From positions 62,001 to 126,000 of the forward strand of contig JAQXCD010000031.1 of NCBI GenBank assembly GCA_029252045.1: a stretch of DNA of 64,000 nt, given 5' to 3'. The notes beneath the pieces were generated by a model. It was not told where the DNA came from. It did no database searches and saw only the letters and a list, made by a program, of their open reading frames with translations. Positions 51,416-59,349 of this stretch are shown one piece after another; the first letter of the stretch is position 1, and each line of letters opens with the position of its first letter. This stretch comes from Sulfitobacter sp. GTDB taxonomy: Bacteria > Pseudomonadota > Alphaproteobacteria > Rhodobacterales > Rhodobacteraceae. Both the position numbers and the translations under genes were made by a program.

Positions 51416-53236
51416 ATGTTTCAATTGCCCTTTCCCGTCCGTGACGCCAATGCCTCTGGCAGCAAACCAGATTTCGGCGATCTGCCCGAATGGAACCTGG
51501 ATGACCTCTACACAGGTGAAGACGCCCCAGAGCTGAAGCGGGATCTGGACTGGCTGGAGCAGGCCTGCGCCAGCTTCGCCACCGATTACGAGGGCAAGCT
51601 GGGAACGCTGGACGCCGCCGGATTGCTGGACTGCGTGCTGCGCAACGAAAAGATCAACAGCATCGCAGGGCGCATCATGTCCTACGCGGGCCTGCGCTAC
51701 TACCAGCTGACCACAGATTCCGGCCGCGCGAAGTTCATGTCCGATGTCCAGGAAAAGATTACAAATTTCACCACACCACTGGTGTTTTTCACGCTGGAGC
51801 TGAATACCCTTGAGGATAATTTCCTCGACGGCTTGCTGGCCCAAAACGCGGGTCTGGCCCGCTACAGACCCATCTTCGACCGTATTCGCGCCATGAAGCC
51901 CTACCAGCTCAGCGACGAGATGGAAAAGTTCCTGCACGATCTGGGCGTCGTCGGCGACGCGTGGGAGCGCTTGTTCGACGAAACCATTGCGGGCCTCAAA
52001 TTCGACGTTAACGGCGAGACTCTGGGCATTGAAGGCACACTAAACCTGCTGACCGACCCCGACCGCGATATCCGCGAAGCAGGCGCGCGCGAGCTGGCAG
52101 ATGTGTTTGGCGAAAACGTCAAAACCTTCGCGCGGGTCCACAACACGCAAGCAAAGGAAAAGGAAATCATGGACCGCTGGCGCGGTATGGAGACGGCCCA
52201 AACCGGCCGCCACCTGAGCAATCAGGTCGAGCCGGAAGTGGTCGAAGCCCTGCGCAACGCCGTGGTCGCCGCCTACCCCAAGCTCTCGCACCGCTACTAC
52301 GCCCTGAAAAAGAAATGGCTCGGCCTAGATACAATGCAAGTCTGGGACCGCAACGCCCCCCTGCCCATGGAGGACCCCAAGATCGTCGATTGGCCCACAG
52401 CCGAGAAGATGGTCATGGACGCCTACACCGCCTTTGATCCGCGCATGGGCGCGCTGGCCGAGCCGTTCTTCCGCAAAGGCTGGATCGACGCAGGCGTAAA
52501 GCCGGGCAAAGCACCGGGCGCCTTCGCCCACCCCACTGTCACGGACGTGCACCCCTACGTCATGCTGAACTATCTGGGCAAACCGCGTGATGTGATGACC
52601 CTGGCGCATGAACTGGGCCACGGTGTGCATCAGGTTTTGGCCGCAGGGCAAGGCGAGATGCTCTCCTCCACGCCGCTGACGCTAGCTGAAACCGCATCGG
52701 TGTTTGGCGAAATGTTGACGTTCCGCAAGATGCTGGAAAATGCCAAGACCAAATCCGAACGCAAGATCCTGCTGGCGGGCAAGGTCGAAGACATGATCAA
52801 CACGGTGGTTCGCCAGATCGCGTTTTATGACTTTGAATGTAAACTCCACGCCGCCCGCCGCAACGGCGAGTTGACGCCCGATGACATCAACGCCCTGTGG
52901 ATGTCGGTTCAAGACGAAAGCCTGGGGCCCGAGTTCGAGTTCATGGACGGCTACGAGACGTTCTGGGCCTATATCCCCCATTTCATCCACTCCCCCTTCT
53001 ACGTCTACGCCTATGCCTTCGGTGATGGCTTGGTGAACGCCCTCTACGCAGTCTACGCTGAGGGCAACGAGGGATTTGAGGATAAGTACTTCGACATGCT
53101 TAAAGCAGGTGGATCCAAACACCATAAGGAGCTGCTGGCCCCCTTCGGGTTAGACGCATCCGACCCCGCCTTCTGGGACAAGGGATTGTCGATGATCTCG
53201 GGTATGATTGATGAATTAGAGGCTATGGAAGAGTGA
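51416..53236 (+). CDS. pepF: M3-family oligoendopeptidase F
   Basis: A 606-residue zinc peptidase that degrades short peptides in the cytoplasm. The zinc motif is LAHELGHGVHQ (HEXXH), with the third ligand Glu in TLAETASVFGEML about 25 residues later, and the DGYETFWAYIPHFIHSPFY region forms the substrate wall. ATG 51416 begins MFQLPFPV. The next gene overlaps its stop codon (GTGA). Confidence 0.95.
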   Translation: MFQLPFPVRDANASGSKPDFGDLPEWNLDDLYTGEDAPELKRDLDWLEQACASFATDYEGKLGTLDAAGLLDCVLRNEKINSIAGRIMSYAGLRYYQLTTDSGRAKFMSDVQEKITNFTTPLVFFTLELNTLEDNFLDGLLAQNAGLARYRPIFDRIRAMKPYQLSDEMEKFLHDLGVVGDAWERLFDETIAGLKFDVNGETLGIEGTLNLLTDPDRDIREAGARELADVFGENVKTFARVHNTQAKEKEIMDRWRGMETAQTGRHLSNQVEPEVVEALRNAVVAAYPKLSHRYYALKKKWLGLDTMQVWDRNAPLPMEDPKIVDWPTAEKMVMDAYTAFDPRMGALAEPFFRKGWIDAGVKPGKAPGAFAHPTVTDVHPYVMLNYLGKPRDVMTLAHELGHGVHQVLAAGQGEMLSSTPLTLAETASVFGEMLTFRKMLENAKTKSERKILLAGKVEDMINTVVRQIAFYDFECKLHAARRNGELTPDDINALWMSVQDESLGPEFEFMDGYETFWAYIPHFIHSPFYVYAYAFGDGLVNALYAVYAEGNEGFEDKYFDMLKAGGSKHHKELLAPFGLDASDPAFWDKGLSMISGMIDELEAMEE

Positions 53237-53691
53237 TTAGATCACTTTTGGTTATTGGACTGCTCGTCACAGGCGCAACAGAGGCGTCAGCCCGCTCGAT
53301 TGTCGGCAAATGGGATTGTGAAGCCCGCGAAGGCCGCGGCATGGCCATGCGGATGTTGCTGGAGTACCGCCAAAGCGGTCAGTTTTACCATCTCGCCAAT
53401 CTAGCAATCGGGGACCGGCGCGGCCGTATGGATGGCTCGGTTGCCATCAGCGGTAAATGGCACCGCAACCACAGCGCTCTGACCGAAACAATCACAAGCG
53501 CGCGAATGCGCTCGCTTGAGGTGAACGGTCAGGACATATCGAAAAGCCCTATCGGACGCCACATGGCGAAATCTCTGCCAAAACAGATGATGGGATCAAA
53601 CCCCACCGGAGTAAGCAGCGTACGCTACCTGTCGAACTCAAAAATTCAGCTGACCAGCGGCAGATTGAAAGCAACCTGCACAAAACGCTAG
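53233..53691 (+). CDS. Small exported protein of unknown function
   Basis: A 152-residue protein read from GTG 53233, overlapping the pepF stop by four bases. It has a signal peptide (about residues 1-20, cleavage near ASA) and a mature domain that begins RSIVGKWDCEAREGRG, a lipocalin-like or DUF-type start seen in envelope proteins. It has two cysteines, one at each end, that may pair. Basic and Ser-rich. Not recognised beyond that. Confidence 0.7.
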   Translation: MIRSLLVIGLLVTGATEASARSIVGKWDCEAREGRGMAMRMLLEYRQSGQFYHLANLAIGDRRGRMDGSVAISGKWHRNHSALTETITSARMRSLEVNGQDISKSPIGRHMAKSLPKQMMGSNPTGVSSVRYLSNSKIQLTSGRLKATCTKR

Positions 53692-53695
53692 AACG

Positions 53696-53965
53696 CTATT
53701 TCAGCTGGCTGTCTTTCGACCCGCGGCGGTTCATCCCGCCGCGGTTTTTATACACGGCGTCACGCTCTTGCACACAGCTGGTACACAGCTTGACCCCCGG
53801 TAATGCCTCTCGCCGCGCCTGCGGGATCGGCTCTTCACACTCCGCACAAATCATCGCACTCTCGCCAACCAGTGCGCGGCGGGCTTTCAGCCGCGCCAGC
53901 TCGTCATTGATTGACGCTTCAATCTGTTCGGATACCGCCCCGTCACGCGCCCATCCACCAGCCAT
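53696..53965 (-). CDS. DksA/TraR-family zinc-finger protein
   Basis: An 89-residue protein with a C-terminal C4 zinc finger (ICAECEEPIPQARREALPGV followed by LCTSC) of the DksA/TraR type and a short helical N terminus. It lacks the long DksA coiled coil, resembling YbiI or TraR. Members bind the RNA polymerase secondary channel and modulate initiation. It converges on the exported-protein gene. Confidence 0.87.
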   Translation of the reverse strand: MAGGWARDGAVSEQIEASINDELARLKARRALVGESAMICAECEEPIPQARREALPGVKLCTSCVQERDAVYKNRGGMNRRGSKDSQLK

Positions 53966-54024
53966 TACATAGCCTCATACATATTGCACATACCGGCTCC
54001 GCCTATCTTTCTTGGCCCTAAATC

Positions 54025-54075
54025 CTCCGGGGGAGTCCTTGGCTTGCCAAGGACGGGGGCTGGCCCCCTTCCCGT
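54025..54075. repeat. Intergenic double-hairpin element downstream of rpoH
   Basis: TCCTCCGGGGGAG is followed by a 9-bp palindrome (GTCCTTGGC/GCCAAGGAC, 54035-54054) and then GGGGG-CTGG-CCCCC (54055-54068). The layout resembles the dispersed CTCCGGGGGAG-type intergenic repeats common in Rhodobacterales genomes. It may also act as the rpoH terminator, although a T-tract is lacking. No second copy was noticed in this window. Confidence 0.45.
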
Positions 54076-54122
54076 CTTCGGACAAAAATCACCCTAGATC
54101 CTGCGCAAATTGGCACCGATGA

Positions 54123-55019
54123 TCAATCGGCTGCAATCATGCCCTTTTCACTGGCCATTTCACGCATCCGCTTTTGCAGCTTTTCAAACGCGCGAACCTC
54201 GATCTGGCGAATTCGTTCGCGGCTCACATCATATTGACCGCTCAAATCTTCCAGCGTCACCGTCTCATCCGACAGGCGCCGTTGCATCAGGATATCCTTC
54301 TCGCGGTCATTCAAAACGTCCATCGCAGCGGCCAGCATCTCGCGACGGGCTTCCAGCTCGTCCCGTTCTGCGTAATCCCCTGCCTGATCGGCGTTGTCAT
54401 CTTCCAACCAGTCCTGCCATTGCATCGTGCCTTCACCATCAGAGCCGACAGTCGCATTCAGAGACGCGTCGCCTCCTGACATCCGGCGGTTCATCGAGAT
54501 GACTTCGGCCTCCGTCACACCCAACTGAGTGGCGATGGTCGTCACATTTTCAGGGCGCAGATCCCCCTCTTCCAACGCACCAATTTTGTTCTTGGCTTTG
54601 CGCAGGTTGAAAAACAGCTTTTTCTGGCCGGAAGTCGTGCCCAGCTTGACCAGCGACCAGCTGCGCAGGATGTATTCCTGAATGCTCGCCCGGATCCACC
54701 ACATGGCGTAGGTCGCAAGGCGAAAGCCCTTTTCCGGGTCAAAACGTTTGACCGCCTGCATCAGGCCCACATTCGCTTCCGATATCACCTCGGCCTGCGG
54801 CAGACCGTAGCCGCGATAGCCCATAGCGATTCTAGCCGCCAGGCGCAGGTGCGACGTCACCATACGGTGCGCCGCTTTGGTGTCTTCTTGCTCGACCCAA
54901 GCTTTGGCGAGCATATATTCCTCTTCCGGTTCCAACAGAGGGAACTTGCGGATTTCCTGCATATAGCGGTTCAGACCGCCTTCCGGTGTTGGTGCCGGCA
55001 GATTTGCGTAATTGGCCAT
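54123..55019 (-). CDS. rpoH: RNA polymerase sigma-32 factor
   Basis: A 298-residue group 3 sigma factor. The RpoH box QKKLFFNLR (about residues 132-140) is the diagnostic element. Region 2 contains LISEANVGLMQAVKRFDPEKGFRLATYAMWWIRASIQEYIL, and region 4 ends with LSGQYDVSRERIRQIEVRAFEKL. It directs heat-shock and, in Rhodobacter relatives, singlet-oxygen stress genes. Alphaproteobacteria often have two RpoH proteins and which one this is cannot be decided. The sigma-32-like promoter at 323-350 may be a target. Confidence 0.96.
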   Translation of the reverse strand: MANYANLPAPTPEGGLNRYMQEIRKFPLLEPEEEYMLAKAWVEQEDTKAAHRMVTSHLRLAARIAMGYRGYGLPQAEVISEANVGLMQAVKRFDPEKGFRLATYAMWWIRASIQEYILRSWSLVKLGTTSGQKKLFFNLRKAKNKIGALEEGDLRPENVTTIATQLGVTEAEVISMNRRMSGGDASLNATVGSDGEGTMQWQDWLEDDNADQAGDYAERDELEARREMLAAAMDVLNDREKDILMQRRLSDETVTLEDLSGQYDVSRERIRQIEVRAFEKLQKRMREMASEKGMIAAD

Positions 55020-55204
55020 GGTCGTCGTCCTTTCCCTGGCGCCCTTCGTTTACACCTTATGTAACAGGGCTTAACATCCATATGGGGTGGCGCTAACACA
55101 GATACAAGATCATGCGCCGCCGTTTCGTTCATACTTACATAACAGTTGTTAACAAGAAATGACCCAGCCGCTCTTTCACATCATTGTGCAACCTGTGTCA
55201 GGCT

Positions 55205-56239
55205 TCAGGCCCGCGTAGGCTCCAACATGTCCAGCAGCGCTGTCATATCATCAGGTAATGGCGCCTCAAAACGGATATCCTCACCGCTGATGGGGTGAAC
55301 AAAGCCCAGCACAGCGGCATGCAGTGCCTGACGCGGGAAGGACTTCACCGCCTCGGCCAGCGTCTCTGGCAGGGCCGCCCGCGCAATCTTGCGCTTGCCG
55401 CCATAAACCGGATCACCGACCAGTCCATGGCCCGCATGGGCCAGATGCACACGGATCTGATGTGTGCGGCCCGTCTCCAACCAGCACTCCATCAACGCCA
55501 AAACGGGCGGCGTACCAAAGCGCGCAACCGTACGCGCCCGCGTTACCGCATGGCGTCCAGTACCGAAGAATACTGCCTGTCGCTGGCGGTCTGTTTTGTG
55601 GCGCGCCAGTTGGGTGGTGATTTTGAGGATATTTCCGGCCTCGAAATTTGTACCTTTCACGCCGCGCAAGCGCGGATCATTGGCATCGGGCACACCGTAG
55701 ACCAGTGTGCGGTAGTAGCGCTCGACGGTGTGCGCCTCAAACTGCTTGGCCAGTCCGTGATGGGCTGCGTCCGATTTGGCCACCACCAGCAAACCGGATG
55801 TTTCTTTATCAATCCGGTGCACAATGCCGGGGCGCTTCATGCCGCCCACACCGGACAGGTCATCGCCGCAATGGGCCAGCAGCGCATTCACCAGCGTACC
55901 AGAGGGCGAGCCGGGCGCCGGATGCACAACCATGCCCGACGGCTTGTTGATCACGATCAGATCGGCATCCTCAAAAACGATATCCAGCGGGATCGCTTCG
56001 GGCAGAATGTGGCTGTCCTGCGCCTCCTCCACCTCGATCTCGATCTGCACGCCCTCGCCTACAACAGCACGCGGATCTTGCTGCACAGCACCGTCTACAC
56101 GCACCGCACCATCCGCAATCAACCGCGCCAACCGGGTCCGTGACAGCACGGCCTCCTCTGGCACATCCCGCGCAAGCGCCTTATCAAGGCGCGGAGGCGG
56201 TGTTTCGCCCAAAATGAATGTAATACGGCGGTGCGACAT
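55205..56239 (-). CDS. rluD: RluA-family 23S rRNA pseudouridine synthase (RluD-like)
   Basis: A 344-residue enzyme with an N-terminal S4 domain (RLDKALARDVPEEAVLSRTRL) and a catalytic domain with HRIDKETSGLLVVAK, whose Asp (about residue 140) forms the covalent intermediate. RluD makes pseudouridines 1911, 1915 and 1917 in helix 69. RluC is the main alternative. The ATG at 56239 shares the palindrome CATG with the start codon of the divergent gene at 56238. Confidence 0.9.
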   Translation of the reverse strand: MSHRRITFILGETPPPRLDKALARDVPEEAVLSRTRLARLIADGAVRVDGAVQQDPRAVVGEGVQIEIEVEEAQDSHILPEAIPLDIVFEDADLIVINKPSGMVVHPAPGSPSGTLVNALLAHCGDDLSGVGGMKRPGIVHRIDKETSGLLVVAKSDAAHHGLAKQFEAHTVERYYRTLVYGVPDANDPRLRGVKGTNFEAGNILKITTQLARHKTDRQRQAVFFGTGRHAVTRARTVARFGTPPVLALMECWLETGRTHQIRVHLAHAGHGLVGDPVYGGKRKIARAALPETLAEAVKSFPRQALHAAVLGFVHPISGEDIRFEAPLPDDMTALLDMLEPTRA

Positions 56240-56522
56240 GGATGAACTTTCTGAACCGACCCACCTGCGCTTTTTACGGCGCATGGTAACGGTCCTGACA
56301 ACAGTAATGATTGTCGGCGTCGTAATCGTTATCGGCCTGCTTGTCACGCGCCTGACACGAAATACGCCCGTTTTACCCGATCAGATCGCTTTGCCCGACG
56401 GTGCAAAGGCCACTGCCTTCACGCAAAGCACGGATTGGTACGCAGTTGTGACCGATCGCAATGAAATTCTGATTTTCGACAGGATGAGTGGTGCGCTGAA
56501 GCAAACTGTTATCGTTGAATAG
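56238..56522 (+). CDS. DUF6476-type single-pass membrane protein
   Basis: A 94-residue protein with a short charged N terminus (DELSEPTHLRFLRR), one membrane helix (about residues 16-37), and a soluble C-terminal part with WYAVVTDRNEILIFDR. It matches the Rhodobacteraceae family DUF6476, which is of unknown function and usually lies beside the pseudouridine synthase gene. Its ATG overlaps the rluD start on the opposite strand by two bases, and no clear ribosome site is seen. A downstream ATG is possible but would lose the conserved N terminus. Confidence 0.8.
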   Translation: MDELSEPTHLRFLRRMVTVLTTVMIVGVVIVIGLLVTRLTRNTPVLPDQIALPDGAKATAFTQSTDWYAVVTDRNEILIFDRMSGALKQTVIVE

Positions 56523-56570
56523 TTCAGTGCCGCATCTACACTTGCAAGAAATCTCAGATTTTGTTGCAAG

Positions 56571-56647
56571 TGGTACCGGAGGATGGTTTCGAACCAACTA
56601 CCTCGTGGACCACAACCACGCGCTCTAACCGATTGAGCTACTCCGGC
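56571..56647 (-). tRNA. tRNA-His (GTG), A73 type without G-1
   Basis: Acceptor GCCGGAG pairs with CTCCGGT, the anticodon stem CGTGG/CCACG carries loop TTGTGGT with anticodon GTG, the T-arm is GTTGG-TTCGAAA-CCATC (one T-T mismatch), and CCA is encoded. The discriminator is A and the base before G1 is T, so the usual G-1:C73 pair is absent. This is the known divergent tRNA-His type of many alphaproteobacteria. Confidence 0.95.
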
Positions 56648-56743
56648 ACTGGGGGGTTGATTAGAGGCCAAGCGCGGGCGCGTCAACTCCTATCGTTGCG
56701 GTTTTTGATGCTTTGTTTGAACCCTCGTGAAACAAGCCAAGAG

Positions 56744-57226
56744 TCATAGCTTTAGCTGCATCACCCGCTCGATCAGGGATTGCCCGTAATTGAACACAGG
56801 TTTTTCCTCAATGATCTCCCAACCATTGCGCAAATAGAGCGTATTAGCCGCTTCGTGGCTCTTGTGCGTCCAGAGTTTCATCGTGGCATACCCCTGCACA
56901 CGGGCAAAATCCGTACAGGTCTCCAGCAGCAGCCGCCCGATCCCCAGCCCCCGCGCCTGCGGCACCAATTGGAACAGGCGCAATTTGGCAGTTTGCGCAT
57001 CGATCCGCACACAAAAGATCGAGCCGAGCGGAACATCCCCGTCCCACGCAATCCAGCCCCGCTCGCACTGCGGGTCATGTGATCTCAGGAAATCATCGAG
57101 GATTTGACCGATCAACACGCCAAAGCTGGCATCAAACCCCTCGTCCCGCTCATAGGTGTCAATATGCACCTGAACCATCCAGTCCCGGTCGGCAGCAGTA
57201 AAGGGGCGCAATTCAACATCTGTCAT
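56744..57226 (-). CDS. GNAT-family N-acetyltransferase
   Basis: A 160-residue GNAT protein: VELRPFTAADRDWMVQVH at the start, FQLVPQARGLGIGRLLLE with the acetyl-CoA pyrophosphate loop (QARGLGIG) near residue 93, and LWTHKSHEAANTLYLRNGWE at the end. It transfers an acetyl group to an unknown amine. ATG 57232 (two codons earlier) is an equally possible start. Confidence 0.88.
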   Translation of the reverse strand: MTDVELRPFTAADRDWMVQVHIDTYERDEGFDASFGVLIGQILDDFLRSHDPQCERGWIAWDGDVPLGSIFCVRIDAQTAKLRLFQLVPQARGLGIGRLLLETCTDFARVQGYATMKLWTHKSHEAANTLYLRNGWEIIEEKPVFNYGQSLIERVMQLKL

Positions 57227-57310
57227 GGCCATAGCCTACTGCCACATCCCCTTGCCTTTCAAGAGCGGCAGCGGTACCTGAAAGCACTGTGATACACAAA
57301 GGAACATCCC

Positions 57311-57511
57311 ATGGGCATCAATGATGAGCGCGACATCGAAGCCAACCTCCAAATTGGCCCGACAGACAAGGGCATGGTCCGGCTGTTCATAGAAGGAGCA
57401 GGCGTAGAAATCCCGATGGATTTCACCCCTGACGAGGCCCGCGAAATTGCAGACGAGATCATGGCAGCGGCGGGCCACGCCCGCAAACTGGGCGGCAAAA
57501 AAGGCCGCTAA
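57311..57511 (+). CDS. DUF6324-type small conserved protein
   Basis: A 66-residue soluble protein (MGINDERDIEANLQIGPTDK at the start) that resembles the Rhodobacteraceae family DUF6324. A beta-rich first half (GMVRLFIEGAGVEIPMDF) is followed by one helix (PDEAREIADEIMAAAGHAR). The function is unknown. It converges on mmcB with a four-base overlap. GGAAC precedes the ATG. Confidence 0.8.
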   Translation: MGINDERDIEANLQIGPTDKGMVRLFIEGAGVEIPMDFTPDEAREIADEIMAAAGHARKLGGKKGR

Positions 57512-57969
57512 TCCCAATCGGGATGCATGTCAGGATCGCGCAGCAGCTGTAGCCGCCGCGCGGCCGTCACCCCGAATTTCTGGATCATAACCTTTCGCCG
57601 CGCTGGCGCCAGCTTGGCCTCGGCGGGCATGCGCACAATCTCTGCCGTATAGGCATCCCCGATGATCAACCCCTGCTCTTCGGGCAGCAGCTCGGTCGGG
57701 AAATCCTCATCCACCGCGAAAAAGAACCGGTCCGCCCATTCCAGATACCCTTGCCACTTTGTGTCAGAGGTAAAATCAGCGCGGCACGACTTGCATTCGA
57801 CCACCCACACCTCCCCCTTTGGTCCCAGCGCCATCACATCCACGCGTAATCCGCGCGCAGGCACCAGTTCTTCCACGCAGGCAAAGCCATGACCGACCAG
57901 ATGCCGTGAAACACCACGTTGCAACATCTGGCCAGGCTGAAGGAGGGACACATTGTTCATCACGCCCAT
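57508..57969 (-). CDS. mmcB: MmcB-family DNA repair protein
   Basis: A 153-residue PD-(D/E)XK-like protein. The putative nuclease core is LRVDVMALGPKGEVWVVECKS (Asp ... Glu-x-Lys), followed by DFTSDTKWQGYLEWADRFFF. MmcB is a mitomycin-C-resistance protein first seen in Caulobacter and belongs to the SOS regulon. A perfect GAAC-N7-GAAC LexA box (57974-57988) immediately upstream of the start agrees. An internal ATG at 57960 is an alternative start. Confidence 0.9.
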   Translation of the reverse strand: MGVMNNVSLLQPGQMLQRGVSRHLVGHGFACVEELVPARGLRVDVMALGPKGEVWVVECKSCRADFTSDTKWQGYLEWADRFFFAVDEDFPTELLPEEQGLIIGDAYTAEIVRMPAEAKLAPARRKVMIQKFGVTAARRLQLLRDPDMHPDWD

Positions 57970-57973
57970 TTAT

Positions 57974-57988
57974 GAACAAATCATGAAC
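57974..57988. promoter_or_regulatory. LexA (SOS) box upstream of mmcB
   Basis: GAAC-AAATCAT-GAAC is the reverse complement form of the alphaproteobacterial LexA site GTTC-N7-GTTC. It ends within five bases of the mmcB start codon, so LexA would block initiation directly. Confidence 0.82.
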
Positions 57989-58066
57989 TCAGGCAAGAGC
58001 AACTGTTAAGAACTTTGGCAAGACGCAGGCTGAGCAGGTATTTTCCAGCAAGCACGCGATAGCCCC

Positions 58067-58095
58067 TTGTTCCGGAGCATCTGCAGACCTAACTA
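58067..58095 (+). promoter_or_regulatory. Sigma-70 promoter of the 6S-like RNA
   Basis: TTGTTC (58067-58072), a 17-base spacer and TAACTA (58090-58095) form a good vegetative promoter. It points to a start near 58102, precisely where the closing stem of the structured RNA begins. Confidence 0.6.
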
Positions 58096-58101
58096 TAGCG
58101 A

Positions 58102-58262
58102 GTGGCGGGTTCTGCCCTGCGCGACTGACGTTACATTCCAGTGGCCTTAAGCAAATCCGAGGGAGCTGGCTCTGTCTTAGCCCTGGTTAAATTAACCGGC
58201 GCCCACCTGTACATACAGGTCCTCGGGAATACAACCGACCCGGCAACGGCGGTCCCGCCACA
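58102..58262 (+). ncRNA. ssrS: Probable 6S RNA
   Basis: The segment of about 160 bases closes on itself with TGGCGGG (58103-58109) and CCCGCCA (58254-58260). An inner CCGAGG/CCTCGG stem separates a central open region from apical hairpins (ACCTGT-ACAT-ACAGGT among them). Closing stem, large bubble and apical stem are the 6S architecture, which sequesters housekeeping RNA polymerase. A good promoter lies directly upstream and no coding frame explains the conservation-like structure. The assignment is by shape and size; another structured RNA is possible. Confidence 0.58.
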
Positions 58263-58860
58263 CCTTTCCGCCCTCAGCGTACGCGCAATGCGTTGCCAAA
58301 CAGCTGAAGCATTTCTTCACGGGTGATGTTTCCCTCTGTCGGGTGCGGGCGTGAAGTGACTTGCCTTTCTTCTAGGCTGTGATGTGATTTAATGGGCGGC
58401 GTTTGGGCTTTGTGGGCAGCTATCTTACCTTGGCCCGCCGCCTTTTTGGTTTCATGCGTTGGCGGCGCAGCCAAAACAGAAGAGGCCTGCCCGCGAGACA
58501 TCATAAACAGGATCGCCCTTACCAAAAACATGCATCACCCCTTTTGCTGAAAGTACGGCCAATGCCCAAACCTCAATCAAAAGTAGTGCAAATACACGTT
58601 TAAACTGCAAGAAGAAATCAGTCAGCGAGGCAGATCATCGTCCAAAGCGGGCCTTTGCTGACGTAAATGCACCTGTACCCCATAGAGAACAGGTTGGATG
58701 CATCTTATCCGGTCAATCAACAGAATTTCAAAAGGTTAACAAATATCAAGGTCGACAGTATATGCCATCAATCGGATGATCACAGCACCACAACAATGAG
58801 CAAATCAATGCTCAATCTGTTGCGAAAATGATGCAATCCAGAGTGGAGGTACAAGGGCGC
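58263..58860. other. Non-coding or poorly defined stretch between the 6S-like RNA and nusB
   Basis: About 600 bases with one doubtful leftward frame (58274-58531) and otherwise no gene recognised. The part 58620-58860 is noticeably A/T-richer than its surroundings and contains no clear hairpin, repeat or frame of coding character. Confidence 0.5.
58274..58531 (-). CDS. Possible small protein, doubtful
   Basis: An 85-residue leftward frame with a weakly hydrophobic N terminus (MFLVRAILFMM), a Lys/Thr/Pro-rich middle and a more protein-like ending, GNITREEMLQLFGNALRVR. No ribosome site or family is evident. It abuts the 3' end of the 6S-like RNA on the opposite strand. It could be a secreted or phage-like small protein, or chance. 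Confidence 0.3.
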   Translation of the reverse strand: MFLVRAILFMMSRGQASSVLAAPPTHETKKAAGQGKIAAHKAQTPPIKSHHSLEERQVTSRPHPTEGNITREEMLQLFGNALRVR

Positions 58861-59349
58861 CTAGAAGGCCTCTGGCCGTGCTTCACGCGCCATATGATCC
58901 AGAACCGCATTCACAAAGCGGGCTTCTTTACCGTCCGGAAAAAAGGCTGACGCCAGATCAAGATATTCGGCAATGACCACTTTTGGCGGCGTCGCCTGAT
59001 CACGGAATTCGGCCCCCGCAGCACGGAACAGCCCCCGCAAGGTCGGATCAATCCGGCCAATAGGCCACTTCGCCACCAGTGCGCGATCCGTCATTTGGTC
59101 AATAGCGGCCTGATTGGACACGGCCTCTTCCAGAACACGCGTAAAGTGCCCCTCGTCGCCCTCCAGCATCTCTTCGCCATCCATCATCTCGCCAAAGCGG
59201 TGATCGAGGAATTCCAGCCGCACCTTGTCCAGCGTCAGATTGGAATGCTCCATCTGGAACAACGCCTGAACGGCATAAAGCCGCGCCGCCGAGCGCATCT
59301 TGCGCTTCATATTACCGGTCATATTGCTGGTGCGGTCAGGCGTGCTCAT
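58861..59349 (-). CDS. nusB: Transcription antitermination factor NusB
   Basis: A 162-residue all-helical RNA-binding protein that with NusE (S10) binds boxA and prevents early termination of rRNA transcription. Family features are RSAARLYAVQALFQME and the ending VIAEYLDLASAFFPDGKEARFVNAVLDHMA. It is the last gene of ribE-ribBA-ribH-nusB and overlaps ribH by four bases, a common alphaproteobacterial order. Confidence 0.94.
   Translation of the reverse strand: MSTPDRTSNMTGNMKRKMRSAARLYAVQALFQMEHSNLTLDKVRLEFLDHRFGEMMDGEEMLEGDEGHFTRVLEEAVSNQAAIDQMTDRALVAKWPIGRIDPTLRGLFRAAGAEFRDQATPPKVVIAEYLDLASAFFPDGKEARFVNAVLDHMAREARPEAF

Noticed and set aside
58141-58326. A 61-codon frame inside the structured RNA
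   Set aside because: It lies across the 6S-like stems, lacks a ribosome site and shows no protein character.
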